Positions 45,918-58,199 of a DNA stretch of 64,000 bases are shown here, piece by piece (within the stretch, counting starts at the first letter, position 1; every line of letters begins with the position of its first letter). The notes beneath the pieces were generated by a model that searched no databases, was not told the origin of the DNA, and worked only from the letters and a program-made list of their open reading frames with translations. The DNA comes from Pristionchus mayeri (taxonomy: Eukaryota > Nematoda > Chromadorea > Rhabditida > Neodiplogasteridae): the NCBI GenBank assembly GCA_036245805.1, contig BTRK01000002.1, positions 25,723,067 to 25,787,066 on the forward strand, given 5' to 3'. The translations under genes were made by a program, and so were the position numbers.

Positions 45918-46605
45918 CTGATGATGACAGGCTCGTTTTACCTATCCTTGCCCTTTCTGTGCCTCAAATCTGGTATGCTTAATTTACTACCATCCAGTAG
46001 AGTATTTCACAAATACTAGGGCTAACAACAGATTATCGAATCCGTACGAAACATCTGCGATGTCACTCCAAATGGCGCACCGAACTAGACCCATGGAAGG
46101 GGAGACGGACAGCTAATTTCTTTATCCACCGTATTCGATCAATTAGCCAACCGTTATCCGTCAGTATTGCCGTACAGTATCCCCCCGTAAAGAAATCACG
46201 TTAACACTTCATGAAGTTCGATTATATTGTAGAACATGATGTGTGATGCTGTACACCTAGCAATCGATCAATGTCTGACGTTTTGACTACTGTAAAATAT
46301 GTATTTTTGAAAATTTAGCAGCTTGAACTGGGAAGCAAAGAAGATAACGAATGCTCTGCCAAAAACTTCTCTGGTTTATATAAGATCGGAGATGAATAGG
46401 CAAATCTTTCCCCGAATCTCAATCCTCTAGAATCTTTCGTGTTGTTTTCTGCACATATTTTTGTTTAGCGAAGCTTGAAATTACAAGAAATTGAAAGTAA
46501 ATATCGCAATAATTTTCTTTGAGAATGGTTACACTTACATATTTATATATTTCATTAATTCATCCATTATGAGATTATCGTTTAAGAACTTGCATTTAGC
46601 GAAGT
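45918..46605. other. intergenic, no gene seen
   Basis: AT-rich stretch between the 659 bp TIR element and the isolated exon. A TATATAAG-like site occurs near 46378. No exon pattern or repeat ends recognised. Confidence 0.4.
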
Positions 46606-46740
46606 TTACAAATAGCAGGCGGCTTTAACTGATCCTTTGACGGGAGCCATCTTCTCAATGCCTGCTTCATCGAATGTTTTAATCCACGTCATAGTCGATT
46701 TGTCGCATGATAGACTTATCCCCAGTGGCTCAGGTGTTTC
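46606..46740 (-). pseudogene. isolated 3' coding exon, unrecognised
   Basis: 45-codon open exon (44 residues and a stop) with a good acceptor (TTTGTAG|GAAACACC) and composition unlike the surrounding repeats: PEPLGISLSCDKSTMTWIKT...VKAACYL-stop. Upstream is the repeat at 46794-47075, so preceding exons are either distant or lost. Family unknown. Confidence 0.4.
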
Positions 46741-46793
46741 CTACAAATATATCACAATGTGCTGAGTCGAAGTAATTTCTCATTAGTCGTATA

Positions 46794-47075
46794 TCACGCC
46801 TCTCACGAGAGAATCGAGCTAAATTTGCTATTCTTGGGAATGGAGAGAAAATCGTGAATTGAGTTCTAACCGGTTTTAGCCATCCTGAGGCATGCCTGAG
46901 TGACCCCCGAAGTCTTGTTGTACAGACTTCATTTTGGACCTTCCTGCACCGGGTCGTATTTCGGCATCACTCACTTCAAGAGCCGATTTCTTGAAAACAG
47001 TGACAGATAGAGAAAAATTGACCTATGAGTGACCCCGGCTCATTTTTCGAGCTCTATCGATCTACAGTACCGTCG
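46794..47075. repeat. dispersed repeat, copy 2
   Basis: Homolog of 44450-44735 in the same orientation, beginning ATCACGCCTCTCACGAGAGAATCGAGCT. Separated from copy 1 by about 2.1 kb. Confidence 0.75.
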
Positions 47076-47476
47076 GAAAGTCAGTGGACACTTTTTGAAT
47101 CTTTTGTAACTTTTTGCCCAGGAAAGGCATCATTCTTATATTATGACTTATAGTACCAAATTCATTGGAGATTATGATCATGATATTGGGGTATTACGAA
47201 ATTGTATAGTTATTGCGTAGTGATGACGCAATTAAAAGACACTTTTTCAAAATGGCATTATTCTTGCATACATTTTTTCCTTCTCGTCAAACTTTCTGAG
47301 ATTGGAGATGTGACCGAGGGCTAACCAGATTAAATTTTTGAAGGTGCTGCTCGGTCGCACATTGGCTGCAGCCGAGCTGTAAAATATAGGTAAAAAATTC
47401 AGATATCGGCTCCTAGCCAAGCTAGAGACTGGTTCAAGGCATCGAAATGATCGCCATAATGAGTACAGATGATCCT

Positions 47477-47999
47477 GAGAATATGAAAACCAAATATCGA
47501 TATATGCCCTCACGGCATGAAAAAATCACTTTTTTGCATGACCATTTTTGGACATCCATAACTTTGTGGAAAATGCAGGTAAATATGTGGTTTTTTGCAT
47601 AGGAATGTTCAAAATTTATTAAAGATCTGATTAACAACTTTTCAGAGCGATTGAATATCTTTCCTGCCCGCGGCGATGGTTTTCCTGAGGTATACTAGGG
47701 TCGGGAAACACCCTGTTTACGCACTCTCGTCGTCTGCACTCTCTCGCCCATAGGGGTAAACAAGGTGTTTCCCGACCCTAGTATACCTCAGGAAAGCCAT
47801 CGCCGCGGGCAGGAAAGATATTCAATCGCTCTGAAAAGTTGTTAATCAGATCTTTAATAAATTTTGAACATTCCTATGCAAAAAACCAGATTTTTACCTG
47901 CATTTTCCACAAAGTTATGAATGTCCAAAAATGGTCATGCAAAAAAGTGATTTTTTCATGCCGTGAGGGCATATATCGACATTTGGTTTTCATATTCTC
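47477..47999. mobile_element. 523 bp foldback element truncating a gene
   Basis: Near-perfect inverted repeat. Outer ends GAGAATATGAAAACCAAAT and complement; inner arms TCGGGAAACACCCTGTTTAC and complement; short unique centre at about 47716-47750. The right end lies inside the last exon of the gene at 47990-48610 and supplies its stop codon. Confidence 0.9.
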
Positions 48000-48610
48000 C
48001 CTTCAGGAGTAGGACTTCTGTTCGCTCGCTTCGAACCCTTCGAACCACCTGCCAAATCAATCTTATTGCTGTTGTTGTTATTGTTGTCCTCACTCGCTGG
48101 TGCAGGGGACACAGCCTCAGACTTGGTTCTGGTGCTCCTGTTCGACTTTATGCTGTAGTGCACCGAGTTGCCCCTCTTCTCTTTCTCGATCTGCAAACTG
48201 ATCTTTGATATTTGGCCCTTGCTTTGTGTTCCTTCTCCGTCTTCTTTCCTTCTCGATCTTTGATCTCTCACCGCGATATCTTCTGATATCTTCCTCCTCG
48301 TGGATCTGAAGCAGCAGGTGCAGAGGCAGCCGCAGTAGCAGCAGATCTGCAGATAATGCAGATAATTCGATAAATCCAGTGGAAACTATACTAAGTTGCG
48401 AATTCTGCAGCTCATGTCACTAAACAGCGCAAGTCTCACCATGGGAATGATGCAGGCGAGTATGAGAGCGACGATGGCGCAGATCAATGTGATGTCGATT
48501 ACTATAATCGAGTGAGGTTACGGTATAGATCATTGATCGATAAACCCACAGACTGGTGTCATCCCTGCAGCCACTTTAGTCGTCGTTTCTGGGGTGATGG
48601 GCGTCGACAT
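47990..48610 (-). CDS. cysteine-rich small membrane protein (intact paralog)
   Basis: Exons 48550-48610, 48440-48501, 48272-48346, 47990-48190; 132 residues. Short Thr-rich N-terminus, one transmembrane span (LIDITLICAIVALILACIIPM) running into a cysteine cluster (CCYCGCLCTCC), then a basic region (FRSTRRKISEDIA) and a Ser/Asn-rich tail (SIKSNRSTRTKSEAVSP). The cluster at the cytoplasmic face suggests multiple palmitoylation; topology is inferred. The end (SPTPEGRI-stop) differs from the paralog's PEGGSMV because the foldback at 47477-47999 begins there. There is no cleavable signal peptide, so it is probably a signal-anchor protein. Family not recognised. It resembles the 6912-9475 product only in having a cysteine cluster after the span. 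Confidence 0.8.
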
Positions 48611-48966
48611 TAGGGGGAGAGAGAGGGTGACCACCGAATTGGAAGAGGGACGAGAGTAGAAATGAATGGAGAATGGAGAATGAGTTCGTCAATAACAATT
48701 TCGTATGCAGATTGAATATAATTAGGTGTTTTTCTGTTGTTGTTTGTTATTTTATGTTACTTCATTGTTGTTTTCCAATGCTTTTTTTACTGAATGCACC
48801 ATTTATCACAAAAAAATGCTAATACACGTAAGGATTAGTTTGATGATACTAATTCTCCTCTTCACTTCGCTTCTCTCTTCTTCAGTTGCACTTCAAGGGG
48901 GAATTTGTCGCCCACGGGAAAAATCGTGGCGATTATCTGAAAAGATCAATAATACGGATACAGTAC

Positions 48967-51900
48967 TCAGATCACAACGCTGACCTTTCGGTAACTCGCT
49001 TTCTCTCCTGTTGTCTTCACGTTGCGGTATTGACCCTGAGCGGAGTCTTCGTTCCAGAATACGGTAACTGGCGCGCCATCAGTCTTGATATCGATGGTAT
49101 AGATCGGTGCTACCGACTCAGCTACCTGGGAACCTATGTCGTCATAAGTATACACGCGAAATTTCAGCTGTTTATATCGGACTCAGAAAATGAGGGTCGC
49201 CCCCCCCCCTTCCCTGACTTTTCACTTTTAAAAACTCTCACTCTCTGAACTCGAATTGAGTTACCATCCTTGTTACATTTTCGAGGAGGAGTGTTCTTAA
49301 CACAATTTATTCAGAGTTTCTCTGAATCCAATAGATCGAGAGTCCTTACATTTCTACAAACGAGTACTGCGAAGTACTTGGCACGGAAGAGCTTCCAGTT
49401 GAAGGAATAGTCGAGACGATTCGAGGAGACGTCCAGTTCCATTAACTGCAATGTGAAATTTCAAACACGTTTTACTAAAGTTGCCTCAGAATATAGTTTA
49501 CTGTTACTTATAGTAGTACAAAAACCATTTCCAAGCTCAAAAGATTCCTTAGCCGAAGAAACGGACGAGTATTTCTGAAGAGAGCTATCGTATTTTCGAG
49601 CTCTAACAATTGGTCATCGAGTGCTCAGAATGCTCGCCTCTTCTCCTCTATCGTACAGAAAGTATGGCAGACTTTCAGTGACATCTTGATCGACGTCGAA
49701 GAGTTGAGATCGCAGCTGTTGCTTCTCCACTGAGGAGACGAACAACTTGTACGGACACATCTGAAAGGCGTCTCTCAGTCTCTGGTCCCTTTCTCCCATT
49801 CTTCCATTTTTACTTGACCGAATAATAAGAAAGGGTCTTTGATATCTTATAGTTTGCCTGCGAAAGTCCAAGACTATCAATTCTCTGGATCTCAATCATT
49901 GACTGTTATGCGAAACTGACTCGATCCTGCTCGAACTTGGGATTCACTCCGATGTTTCTCATGTTGATGGCGACGTCGTTGAGGGCATCCGCCCCTCCTC
50001 CGATCTGCAGGAATTGTAAAGTTAAGTTTTTGCCTAAACACTAACGATTCTTGCATGCAGTAGGACAAGAGTATCTTTCCAAACCCACCTAATTCTGGCA
50101 TTTTTTTATCAGGAATATTCTGTTGAGAGTGAAAATTTCGAGCCAAAATAGCTGCTAACCTCAAGTTTGAACATGTTGACGAATGCTGAGATGGGCATTC
50201 CCATCTTCGGGTCGAATTTCAAGAGCTCCGACAGTTTGGTCCACTCCTGAAATTACTTATTGGAAGCACATTTGTGCAACAGAATACGTAGCACGGTTCA
50301 TCTTTTTTTTCGATTTTGTGCTTTCCGTTGCTCTATTGGGCAGACGGCACAACAGTATCCTGAGAACTTGATCGTCGCCCCCCTTTCTAATATCTTCAGC
50401 GTCTTATAATTATTTTAGTAGCAGGGAGAAAGGGTGCCCTTTCTCACAACGCATCGGAAATCTCTGAGAATCGCACATGTTTTCACTCATGTTTCATGGT
50501 CTTTCACAGAATTTCACTCAATTATTCCCCTCCCTCCCCCACTCTTCCCAGACTCGACAATCATCCCTGCCCAATTGAAGTTTCATTGTTTCGCTCTCTA
50601 ATTTGAAGCGGAGGAAAGGATCGGACAGAGAGTTTCAGAGTCCTAATTCGTACAAATAACATTCCACTCTCTTTCTCGTGAGTTCCCTAAGTGCGTCTGA
50701 CGGAGTTGCGTCGTCGTTTCTCGAGCTGGTCAATCTTCCCAATTCCTCCCTTGCAATTGAGATTCCCTAAGGGCGATTTCCGTTTGTTCTGTGACCGAAC
50801 CAATCCACTTGCCAAGGATGAACCTTTCTCAACAGCATGCATTTATTTTTTGTTGCTAGGATGGGGACAACTTTTTACTGATTTACGAAACCTCTCCCAT
50901 GAAAATCCTCAAAAATTTAAGAAGTTTAAATTGCATGTCCTTGATCTCCAAACAGTCAATCCAATCTTCAACTAAAAAGCCCCTACCTCATCCCCCATGT
51001 ATTCTCCCTTTCCCTCTTCTAGATTGTTCTCCGACAGATGAGTGAAGAGATCGAATTCGCTCTTCTCCAACACTTTGTTCATATTGATATCGAAGACATC
51101 AAAGATGTCGTACAGAAGCACTCTGAAATTATTCATTTTCGATATTTATCTCATCGTCTCCATTTACATATTCTTTCACCTCTCGGGAGTACTCTTTTTT
51201 CCGAGTAGCGGAATGAAAAAGCTGTGATGGTAATAAGAACTTCCGGCTTGAACTAATCCTACTCACCTAAATTAGGTTCGAAACTTCCCCCATCACAGTT
51301 GCTCTGACATCCCAGAATGGTGCTTCGTAATGAAATAAGTAGTGCTGTCGAGCTGTTCTCGCCGCCCATCCAGACTGACAGGTCTGCTAGTCCCCCATCC
51401 CCCATCCTCCATTCCTCTTTCGAGAGCATTAGTCTCACTTTCTCAACTATACACCACCAACTTCAGTCAAAATGCTGCTAGATTGAAAGGCGAATGCAGT
51501 GAGGTCAGTTATTGCTGCCTCTCCTCTTCATTGCATCTCCCCCAGCAGGGATTCTAGTGGCTGAACACGGGGGCGAGCATAGCTGATCAACATTCCCATT
51601 ATGTCCACTGACTGGCCAACTCCATTGCTTCTATTTGATTGCCATGATTCTCTCGATATCCCTTTCTGTTCCGTGTTTCATATCTCTCTTTTTTACCGCC
51701 ATGATTTATCTCTGATGCATCTTCCCACCTGAAATGCGCAGTGATTCCTCCCTCCTCATTGACGAACTTCGCACGTTGATACGCGCTGATCTCGTCTTCT
51801 TTCCTGGCCTGTAATTATTAGTGTTTCAACTCCGACGGAAATTCCCCACTGGATTGTCCGAGTCTCTACAAATTGCTTCAAAACATGTACTTGTTATGCG

Positions 51901-54900
51901 AAAAAGGGGGGGGGGGTGTATTCGCTAAATTTCACGCCTACGAGTAATTACTCTCTGTTTCATCACATGCTCACTCGGGATCAGTTCAAATGCCTCTTCC
52001 CTCCCACCTTCGTATCCAGATTCGTCACTGCAAAGTGGTAGGAGCCGGCCGCGAATTCCATCGTGCCAGTCCCGAAGACCGGCAATTAGACTGCTCAGAT
52101 TATTTCCCGGACTTACAATTATCTCCGCCTACTCCTAGTTCGACCATCGCCACATTCGCGTACACTCCCCTCTCGTGAATATTCCTACTTCTCGATCAGT
52201 AGTTGATCAATAATCTCTTGCTACTGTACCTTGAACACTTCTCCGTCCTCCTCGTGTCTGTACACTCTCGTGGTCACCGCAGTGATCTCTCCTGAGTCTT
52301 CGTTCTTCACGTACCCGATGACGTCGTGTTTGAAGGGCGAATCGGGGATGTGCGCTGCAAAACTCAATCTTTGTCTTCTCTTGGAACGCGCACGCTGCCA
52401 AAGTACCGAGGATTCTTTTGAGGGTGTAATAGATTGGGCACACACGCTCTCTAGTCGACTAGACAGGGCGAGATCATTCGAGTGTGGAGAATAGAAATGG
52501 GAAAGCTCCTCTCTCTAGTGCAGAAACGCTTTTTCGCTATGACAGCCTAGGCATTGGGTGAAACGGCTATAATGGTGTATTTAGCCGACGATGGACAATG
52601 AGAATGAAGGAGTGTATCAAAACCGTCTGTGTTGGCGTAGGAAACATACGTTTCTTTGTCTTTTGTTCATCAGTTTGTACCCTCTCTCTCACTTCGCATG
52701 GCACGACGACTTCCGTGTTTCCCTTTGCGATCTTCTACGTAACATAATTTCATAAGCTCGCTAGGAAAATCAAATTTTCCAGCTATCTGCCCTTGACCAA
52801 AAATGGAAACTAATTTTGTCATCTCTGCAAGTTCACCTCTGTCGCTCTTGCCAATTTAATCCAATAACATGGCGCTGCACGATAACCCCGCTGTTGCGCA
52901 CTCACAGTGTCTCTTGACGCGGAAGCTGAGATTGTAGAGCGTAGGCGCAGCTACGGTGAAGTAGACGCCGACGCAGTGCTTGCGACCTCCAGACAGAGAG
53001 AGGAAGCCGCAGCCAGAGGACTGCAAGGAAGAATTTGAAGTACGGTAGAGGCATTTTCGGTTCACCACTCTCTCACTGTTTAAAAAAAGAAATGTCGAGC
53101 ATCTGATGATAGATGATGCACTTACGACTTGACCTTTGATGGGGAGGCGTGGATTTCTGGCAAACTTTCGATCGCGCAAACTTCCTACGGTGTTTCATTT
53201 TTCGCTTCCTTATGCAACACTAGTCAAAGGTAATTTAGAATGAAAATATCTAGGAGGGATGAGCAGTATCTAATGCCTCTTACTACAGTATCCATTTCAA
53301 TCATGGACTAGACAAATCACTGATAGAGTATTTTGGGTGAATTTAACTTCGTTCTGTTTACTGTACTCCTGAAGGAGTCTAAAAGGAGTAAATACCCTGA
53401 AAGGTAGACAGTCTTCAAATAGGCAAACAACTAAGAAAAAACTATTAAAATTACTGAACACACGGTCGAAAGCAATCCGGAAAAAGTGGCGCACTTCAGA
53501 ACTAGACATACTGTTTGGGTAAAACAGTTAAGGTACGTCTCGAACACCCATTAACCCAGACGATGACCAGGAAGGGAAGACCCTCATAGGTGTACCTCTC
53601 CTCCTCTCGACTCTGGTCTTCTGTTCTAGCTGTGGGTTACTCTCGGAATTCCAGAAGTATGCTCTAATCGCCAATGTGAGTAGCATGACTCATTCTCAGA
53701 TTACTATGTAGAAAAAAGACAAGATGTCTGTCTGTCAGTTCGTCTGTTTGTTTGTTTGTTTGTTTGTCTGTCTGTCACGCTCGTTTTTCGCGAATAACTC
53801 AGCTCAAACTCATCGTAGAAGGCTAAGTCCTGGACCAAACGAACCCTCTTGGCGTGCCATTTAAAATTCTATATCGATTGCATCATCATGACGCAATATT
53901 GCATCATCACTACGCAATATCTCCAATTTTGCCCTTAGCTCGCTTCAAAAACATCGTCCAGACCTCGGTCCTTGACCAGGCGGTGCACCACTGTTAGTAC
54001 TTTCAAAATTTGGCAATACATCATCATTATGCAATATGATGCAATAATCGTTTTTCGCCCATATTTCGCTTCAAAGTGGTCACCCAGACCCCGGACCTTG
54101 ACCATTCGACTCCCCAGAGTGAGCTCCTTCAAAATTTGCTATTACGTCATCATTATGCAATATGGTGCAATAATCGTTTTTTGGCCATAAATCGCTTCAA
54201 AGTGGTCACCCAGACCCCGGACCTTGACCATTCGACTCCCCAGAGAGAGCTCCTTCAAAATTTGCTATTACGTCATCATTATGCAATATGGTGCAATAAT
54301 CGTTTTTGGCCATAAATCGCTTCAAAGTGGTCGTCCAGACCTCGGACCTTGACCATTCGACTCCCCAGAGTGAGCTCCTTCAAAATTTGGTACTACGTCA
54401 TCATTATGCAATATGATGCAATAATCGTTTTTTGGCCATAAATCGCTTCAAAGTGGTCACCCAGACCCCGGACCTTGACCATTCGACTCCCCAGAGTGAG
54501 CTCCTTCAAAATTTGGTATCACGTCATCATTACACAATTCCAACTTTTTCGGATCGCCCGAGGCCTCACGAGCCTTTTACAACGTTTTAAGCAGGCTCTC
54601 ACCAGTCGCTTACAATTATATTTCCTTGCATAAAACTGGTAACAAACGTGGTTGACTGACATTCCTTGCGGAATTTATTCAAAAATGCTTCCCAACCTGC
54701 TCTCACTCCCCGCAGCGTGAGCGTTGTGAAAGGCTCGTGAGGCCGAGGGCGATCCGAAAAAGTTGGAATGGGGCGAAGCCCCCATTCCAACTTTTTCGGA
54801 TCGCCCGAGGCCTCACGAGCCTTTTACAACGTTTTAAGCAGGCTCTCACCAGTCGTGCACAACATTTATCCTTATCACACAACCCCGCGAACCACGTAGC

Positions 54901-56860
54901 GACCTTCGGTTTTAATTCCAAATGTTAGGGCAATTCTCACTGATTTCCCATCAGCCAATGGATCCTCGCTTATTGTCGATTCCTGCATTGAGACTGGTCG
55001 ATCGGCCTCCTCTGAAGGAACGAGAACTTCCACCACTTCCTCGATTCGCGGATTCTGAAACTCTTGATTGAGAATAATTCACCTCATTCACTTGACAAAC
55101 TATGAGAAAGATTCCCTGTACATAGTCTATTAGAGTGTATGCAAAATAGTCTTTCTCGGAGTTCATTCGTCTCTCTCTCCGCCTACGAGAAATAGCCTGT
55201 TCCTCGAACTGTCTCGGACAACAAGGAAGCACTCTCTCTCTCTGTATTTCTCCTGCCCCCTTTCAGTCTAGACAACAGCGACAACTCCATTCCTCGAGAA
55301 TTCCCACCCTATTTTGAACGGTGAACTCAGTTCTCACCCGATCCGACGAGCTGACTGGTTCTCCCGCCTTGGAAGAATCAGTGCTCGAGTTGCTGCTTGG
55401 CGCCCGAGCTGGGGCTTCTCCAACTGAAAACATTAGTAATTTTTAGTATTTTCCTGTTTCTAACCCCGTGTTTCCCCCTAAGGTGGTTTCTGACGAGTCT
55501 TCCATCATTTCTCCGCTCTGCTCGTAAACAACAAGCATCACTTTTGCAGTCAATGAGTTAGCGATTGAAATGAGCAAAGCGAGAGATTTCCGGGATCGAG
55601 AGACCACTGATTAATGTTCTCTTTACACTTCCATCCCAGTTCTTCTCTTCCTTCCATTCACACTGTGTCATTCCGATGGGAAGTATCGCTCTTTTACGAG
55701 TAGGATCATGACGGATTGGCATCTAGCGACTTGCCACCACATGTTCCCCAATCCCCGCTCTACTCCTACATTTTCGGGACATTTCAGCCCAGAATAGCTC
55801 TTGTTCGCTCTTTGACAATCTAATCTTGGCTCAGTGGGAACCCTGATGTTTATAGCTCTGGTAATTCCCAGCATGCTTCTTGATTATCAGGAACTCAACT
55901 AATGACCACGTATGTGGTCAATTGTGTTACCTCACTCTACCGCAAGTCTCGGAATAGAGGCATACGACAGTTGGGAGGTTCTCCGAGGAGAGATCTTGTT
56001 ATCGTTAATCACTCACTGACCCTTCGCTGTTTGTTGTCCGAAATTACAACAACTTGATCAGAGAGCTCGCGAAGAAGTTATTTTCAATTTCATTGTCGGC
56101 AAAGTGCAATTTCTATACCTGACACATTCCTTATCGTCAGTGATTGACACCCTGGTAGAATATACCATCATTGTCCCCCTTTGATTATAATTGTCAGCTC
56201 TCACTCACTCTTTGTCCTCTCCCTCTCCTCTTGCCAGAAAGCACGTAGATCGTCCTGCTCGTCCAAGAATATTTCCCTGTCCTCAGCGAGAACTCGAGCA
56301 AACTGAATTGAAATGAACGTAGACTGATCCATATTTTCTGAAGTCTACTAAAGTTCGGCGGATCTTCGATCACTATAAGTATCATGCATATCTCAGATAT
56401 TTGCTTCTCAGTATCTATAGGTACTGAATGCATGAATCATTCTTCTAGATTCTAAAGAACTGCGCCTTCTCTCACTCTCTGAATCTCGAAGTCTCCTCTC
56501 TCGTCCGTGAACTGCTTCCAGTACTTCTCCATGAAGAATCGATCTTCGCCGGGTAGATCCATCTGCAATGACTCTATTCCTCTCAACTGACACGTGTAGT
56601 TACTGCGAATAGACACTGTATAATTCCCTTTTCTCGCTCGCCCCCGCAGTCACTTCCCTGTTATTTGCCTGCATAGGATAGGCCTGTCGGACTGATTGCA
56701 GACCAGGGCGAGGCGTTCGGGTCCCCAAAACTGTCCAAATGACTGACCCTCTGTAGTCGATGGAAGAGATTCTCCGTGGGAAGTCGAATGTCTTTCTTCG
56801 GTAGTTCGATCTCCTTCAACTCAGTGAACACTTCGAACGCTTCATCCAGACTGATCGCTT
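48967..56860 (-). CDS. EFCAB7-like EF-hand protein (5' exon not found)
   Basis: Fifteen exons in phase: 56748-56860, 56476-56562, 56209-56302, 55338-55423, 54904-55054, 53126-53184, 52906-53020, 52230-52354, 51729-51808, 50987-51122, 50160-50246, 49921-50004, 49638-49760, 49350-49445, 48967-49167; about 545 residues. Block order follows vertebrate EFCAB7: N-terminal EF-hand-like part (KYWKQFTDERGDFEIQRFARV), Ser-rich linker, a beta domain (GKSVRIALTFG, SSGCGFLSLSGGRKHC), VYRHEEDGEVF, a single good EF-hand (YDIFDVFDINMNKVLEKSEF), a KFDPKMGMPISAFVNMFKLE helix region and a C-terminal beta domain. In mammals EFCAB7 with IQCE tethers the EVC complex in cilia; a ciliary role here is inference. The junction after 49638 needs a GC donor (GAG|GCGAGC). 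No start codon identified; the mariner at 56953 lies just upstream. Confidence 0.7.
53880..54560. repeat. tandem repeat, five units of about 126 bp
   Basis: Anchor CGCTTCAAA recurs at 53941, 54067, 54193, 54318 and 54444 (spacing 125-126). Each unit contains ATTATGCAATATG(G/A)TGCAATAATCG and GACC(C/T)CGGACCTTGACCATTCGAC; the first unit is most diverged. It lies in an intron of the EFCAB7-like gene, preceded by a (TGTC/TTTG)n stretch at 53725-53775. Confidence 0.9.
54536..54860. mobile_element. short foldback plus adjoining inverted partial copy
   Basis: ATTCCAACTTTTTCGGATCGCCCG at 54536 recurs inverted, ending at about 54770, and again directly at 54782-54860 (sharing GAGGCCTCACGAGCCTTTTACAACG). 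The two later copies meet at the palindrome ATGGGGCGAAGCCCCCAT. Same EFCAB7-like intron; no ORF. Confidence 0.75.
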
Positions 56861-56952
56861 CTGAAAATTAAAAACGTTCTATCATGTGTTTTCGCCTCGA
56901 AAATTCCATGTATTCCCATCTCATTCTCCTCATGCACTGAAACGCGTAAATA

Positions 56953-58193
56953 TTGGGGTGTCCGGAAAGTTCGTATAATTTTTTGTTTTTATTTTTATTC
57001 AATGCTTTACAATTCTCAGTGACCAATGTATGCCCCCTTCTTTCTCACTACCTCCCTCCAGCGATTGGGCAGGGTCTCGATTCCTCTCTTCTAGAATGCG
57101 GGTTTCTTCGAGACCGCCCAGTTCACGAAAGCCCTCACAACTTCATCTCGATTCTTGAACTTCTTTCCTTTGCAGAAGTCAGAGAGAGAGCGGAAGCAGT
57201 GGTAGTCGCATGGGGAGAGATCCGGGGAATACGGTGGATGGGGAATCCTCTCGATCTTCAGCTCGTCCATTTTCTTCTGGGTCATCTTCGCTCGATGTGG
57301 GCGAGCATTGTCCATCAGAAGAAGAATTTTGCCCTGGTTCAGGAGTCTGGGAGGGACTCTGATCGCGACATCTTCCAGTTGTTCAGAGAAGGGGTCGGCA
57401 TTGATGCTGGTGCCAGGGGCGAGGATCTCTCAGTAGATGGGACCGAGCACTGAGAAGAAGAAGCAGAGGAGTTCCTTCTTTCCGTGCTCTTCCTTCTTCG
57501 GGACGGGCGTGGGCTTCTCATCTGCATCCACCCATTGCAGTCTCCTCACAGGGTTATCGTACGTGATCCACTTCTCATCTGTAGCGATGATGGAATTGAC
57601 CCATCGAAGATTGGATCTACGATGGAGTAATTCCCGACAGACTTGAACACGATTTTTCAGCTGTTCGGGGGAGAGGTCATGGGGAATCACTTGTGGGAGT
57701 TTCGGCTTCTTCCCAGATCGATGGAGGATATCGGACACCGTTGATCTGGGAGTACCAATATCCTTCTTCAACTCACGCACACTGGGCATGGGCTTGCGCT
57801 TCAGTGTGTGGAGAACGAGAAGCTGATCGAGGGAGGGAGGGCGTCCAGAGCGGGGTTGATCATCGAGACCAAACTCCCCTTTCTTGAAGAGGGAGAACCA
57901 CTTATAGCAGAAGGGTATGGAGGGGGCGTCAGCTCCTTCCGACTGGGCCAGGGCAGAGTGGGCCTCCTTCACGGATCGGCCAATACGGTAGTAATGAAGT
58001 AAAACTGCTCGGAGGTAGAGGTGGGAGTCCATCACAAGAATCAAAGTAGCAACTAGGAGACTGATTAAATCCTCTCACTACTCAACGTCAGAATGATGCA
58101 ATACATTGTTGACAAACAGATTGCGCAATCACTGCATTTGATCGCGAACTGACTTTTTTCCGAAGCATTATACGAACTTTCCGGACACCCCAA
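56953..58193 (-). mobile_element. second mariner (DD34D) element
   Basis: 1241 bp with perfect 27 bp terminal inverted repeats (TTGGGGTGTCCGGAAAGTTC... and complement) and TA duplications at 56951-56952 and 58194-58195. A different subfamily from the element at 12429: different ends and transposase. Inserted just 5' of the first identified exon of the EFCAB7-like gene. Confidence 0.95.
57016..58032 (-). pseudogene. mariner transposase with two nonsense codons
   Basis: One reading frame of 339 codons from ATG at 58032 to TGA at 57016, with no frameshift. HTH region with the usual GEFGLDDQPRSGRPPS linker; catalytic triad intact: TDEKW, MDNARPH and SPCDYH, the last two 34 residues apart. Broken only by TGA at 57430-57432 (where the family has Trp, GPIYW) and TAG at 57091-57093. 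Much younger than the mariner at 12429-13678. Confidence 0.92.
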
Positions 58194-58199
58194 TAGGAT

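Noticed and set aside
48817..48983. Short plus-strand frame with a hydrophobic N-terminus (ILILLFTSLLSSSVA)
   Set aside because: It overlaps the last codons of the EFCAB7-like gene on the other strand, has no downstream support, and could be chance. A secreted peptide is possible but not supported.
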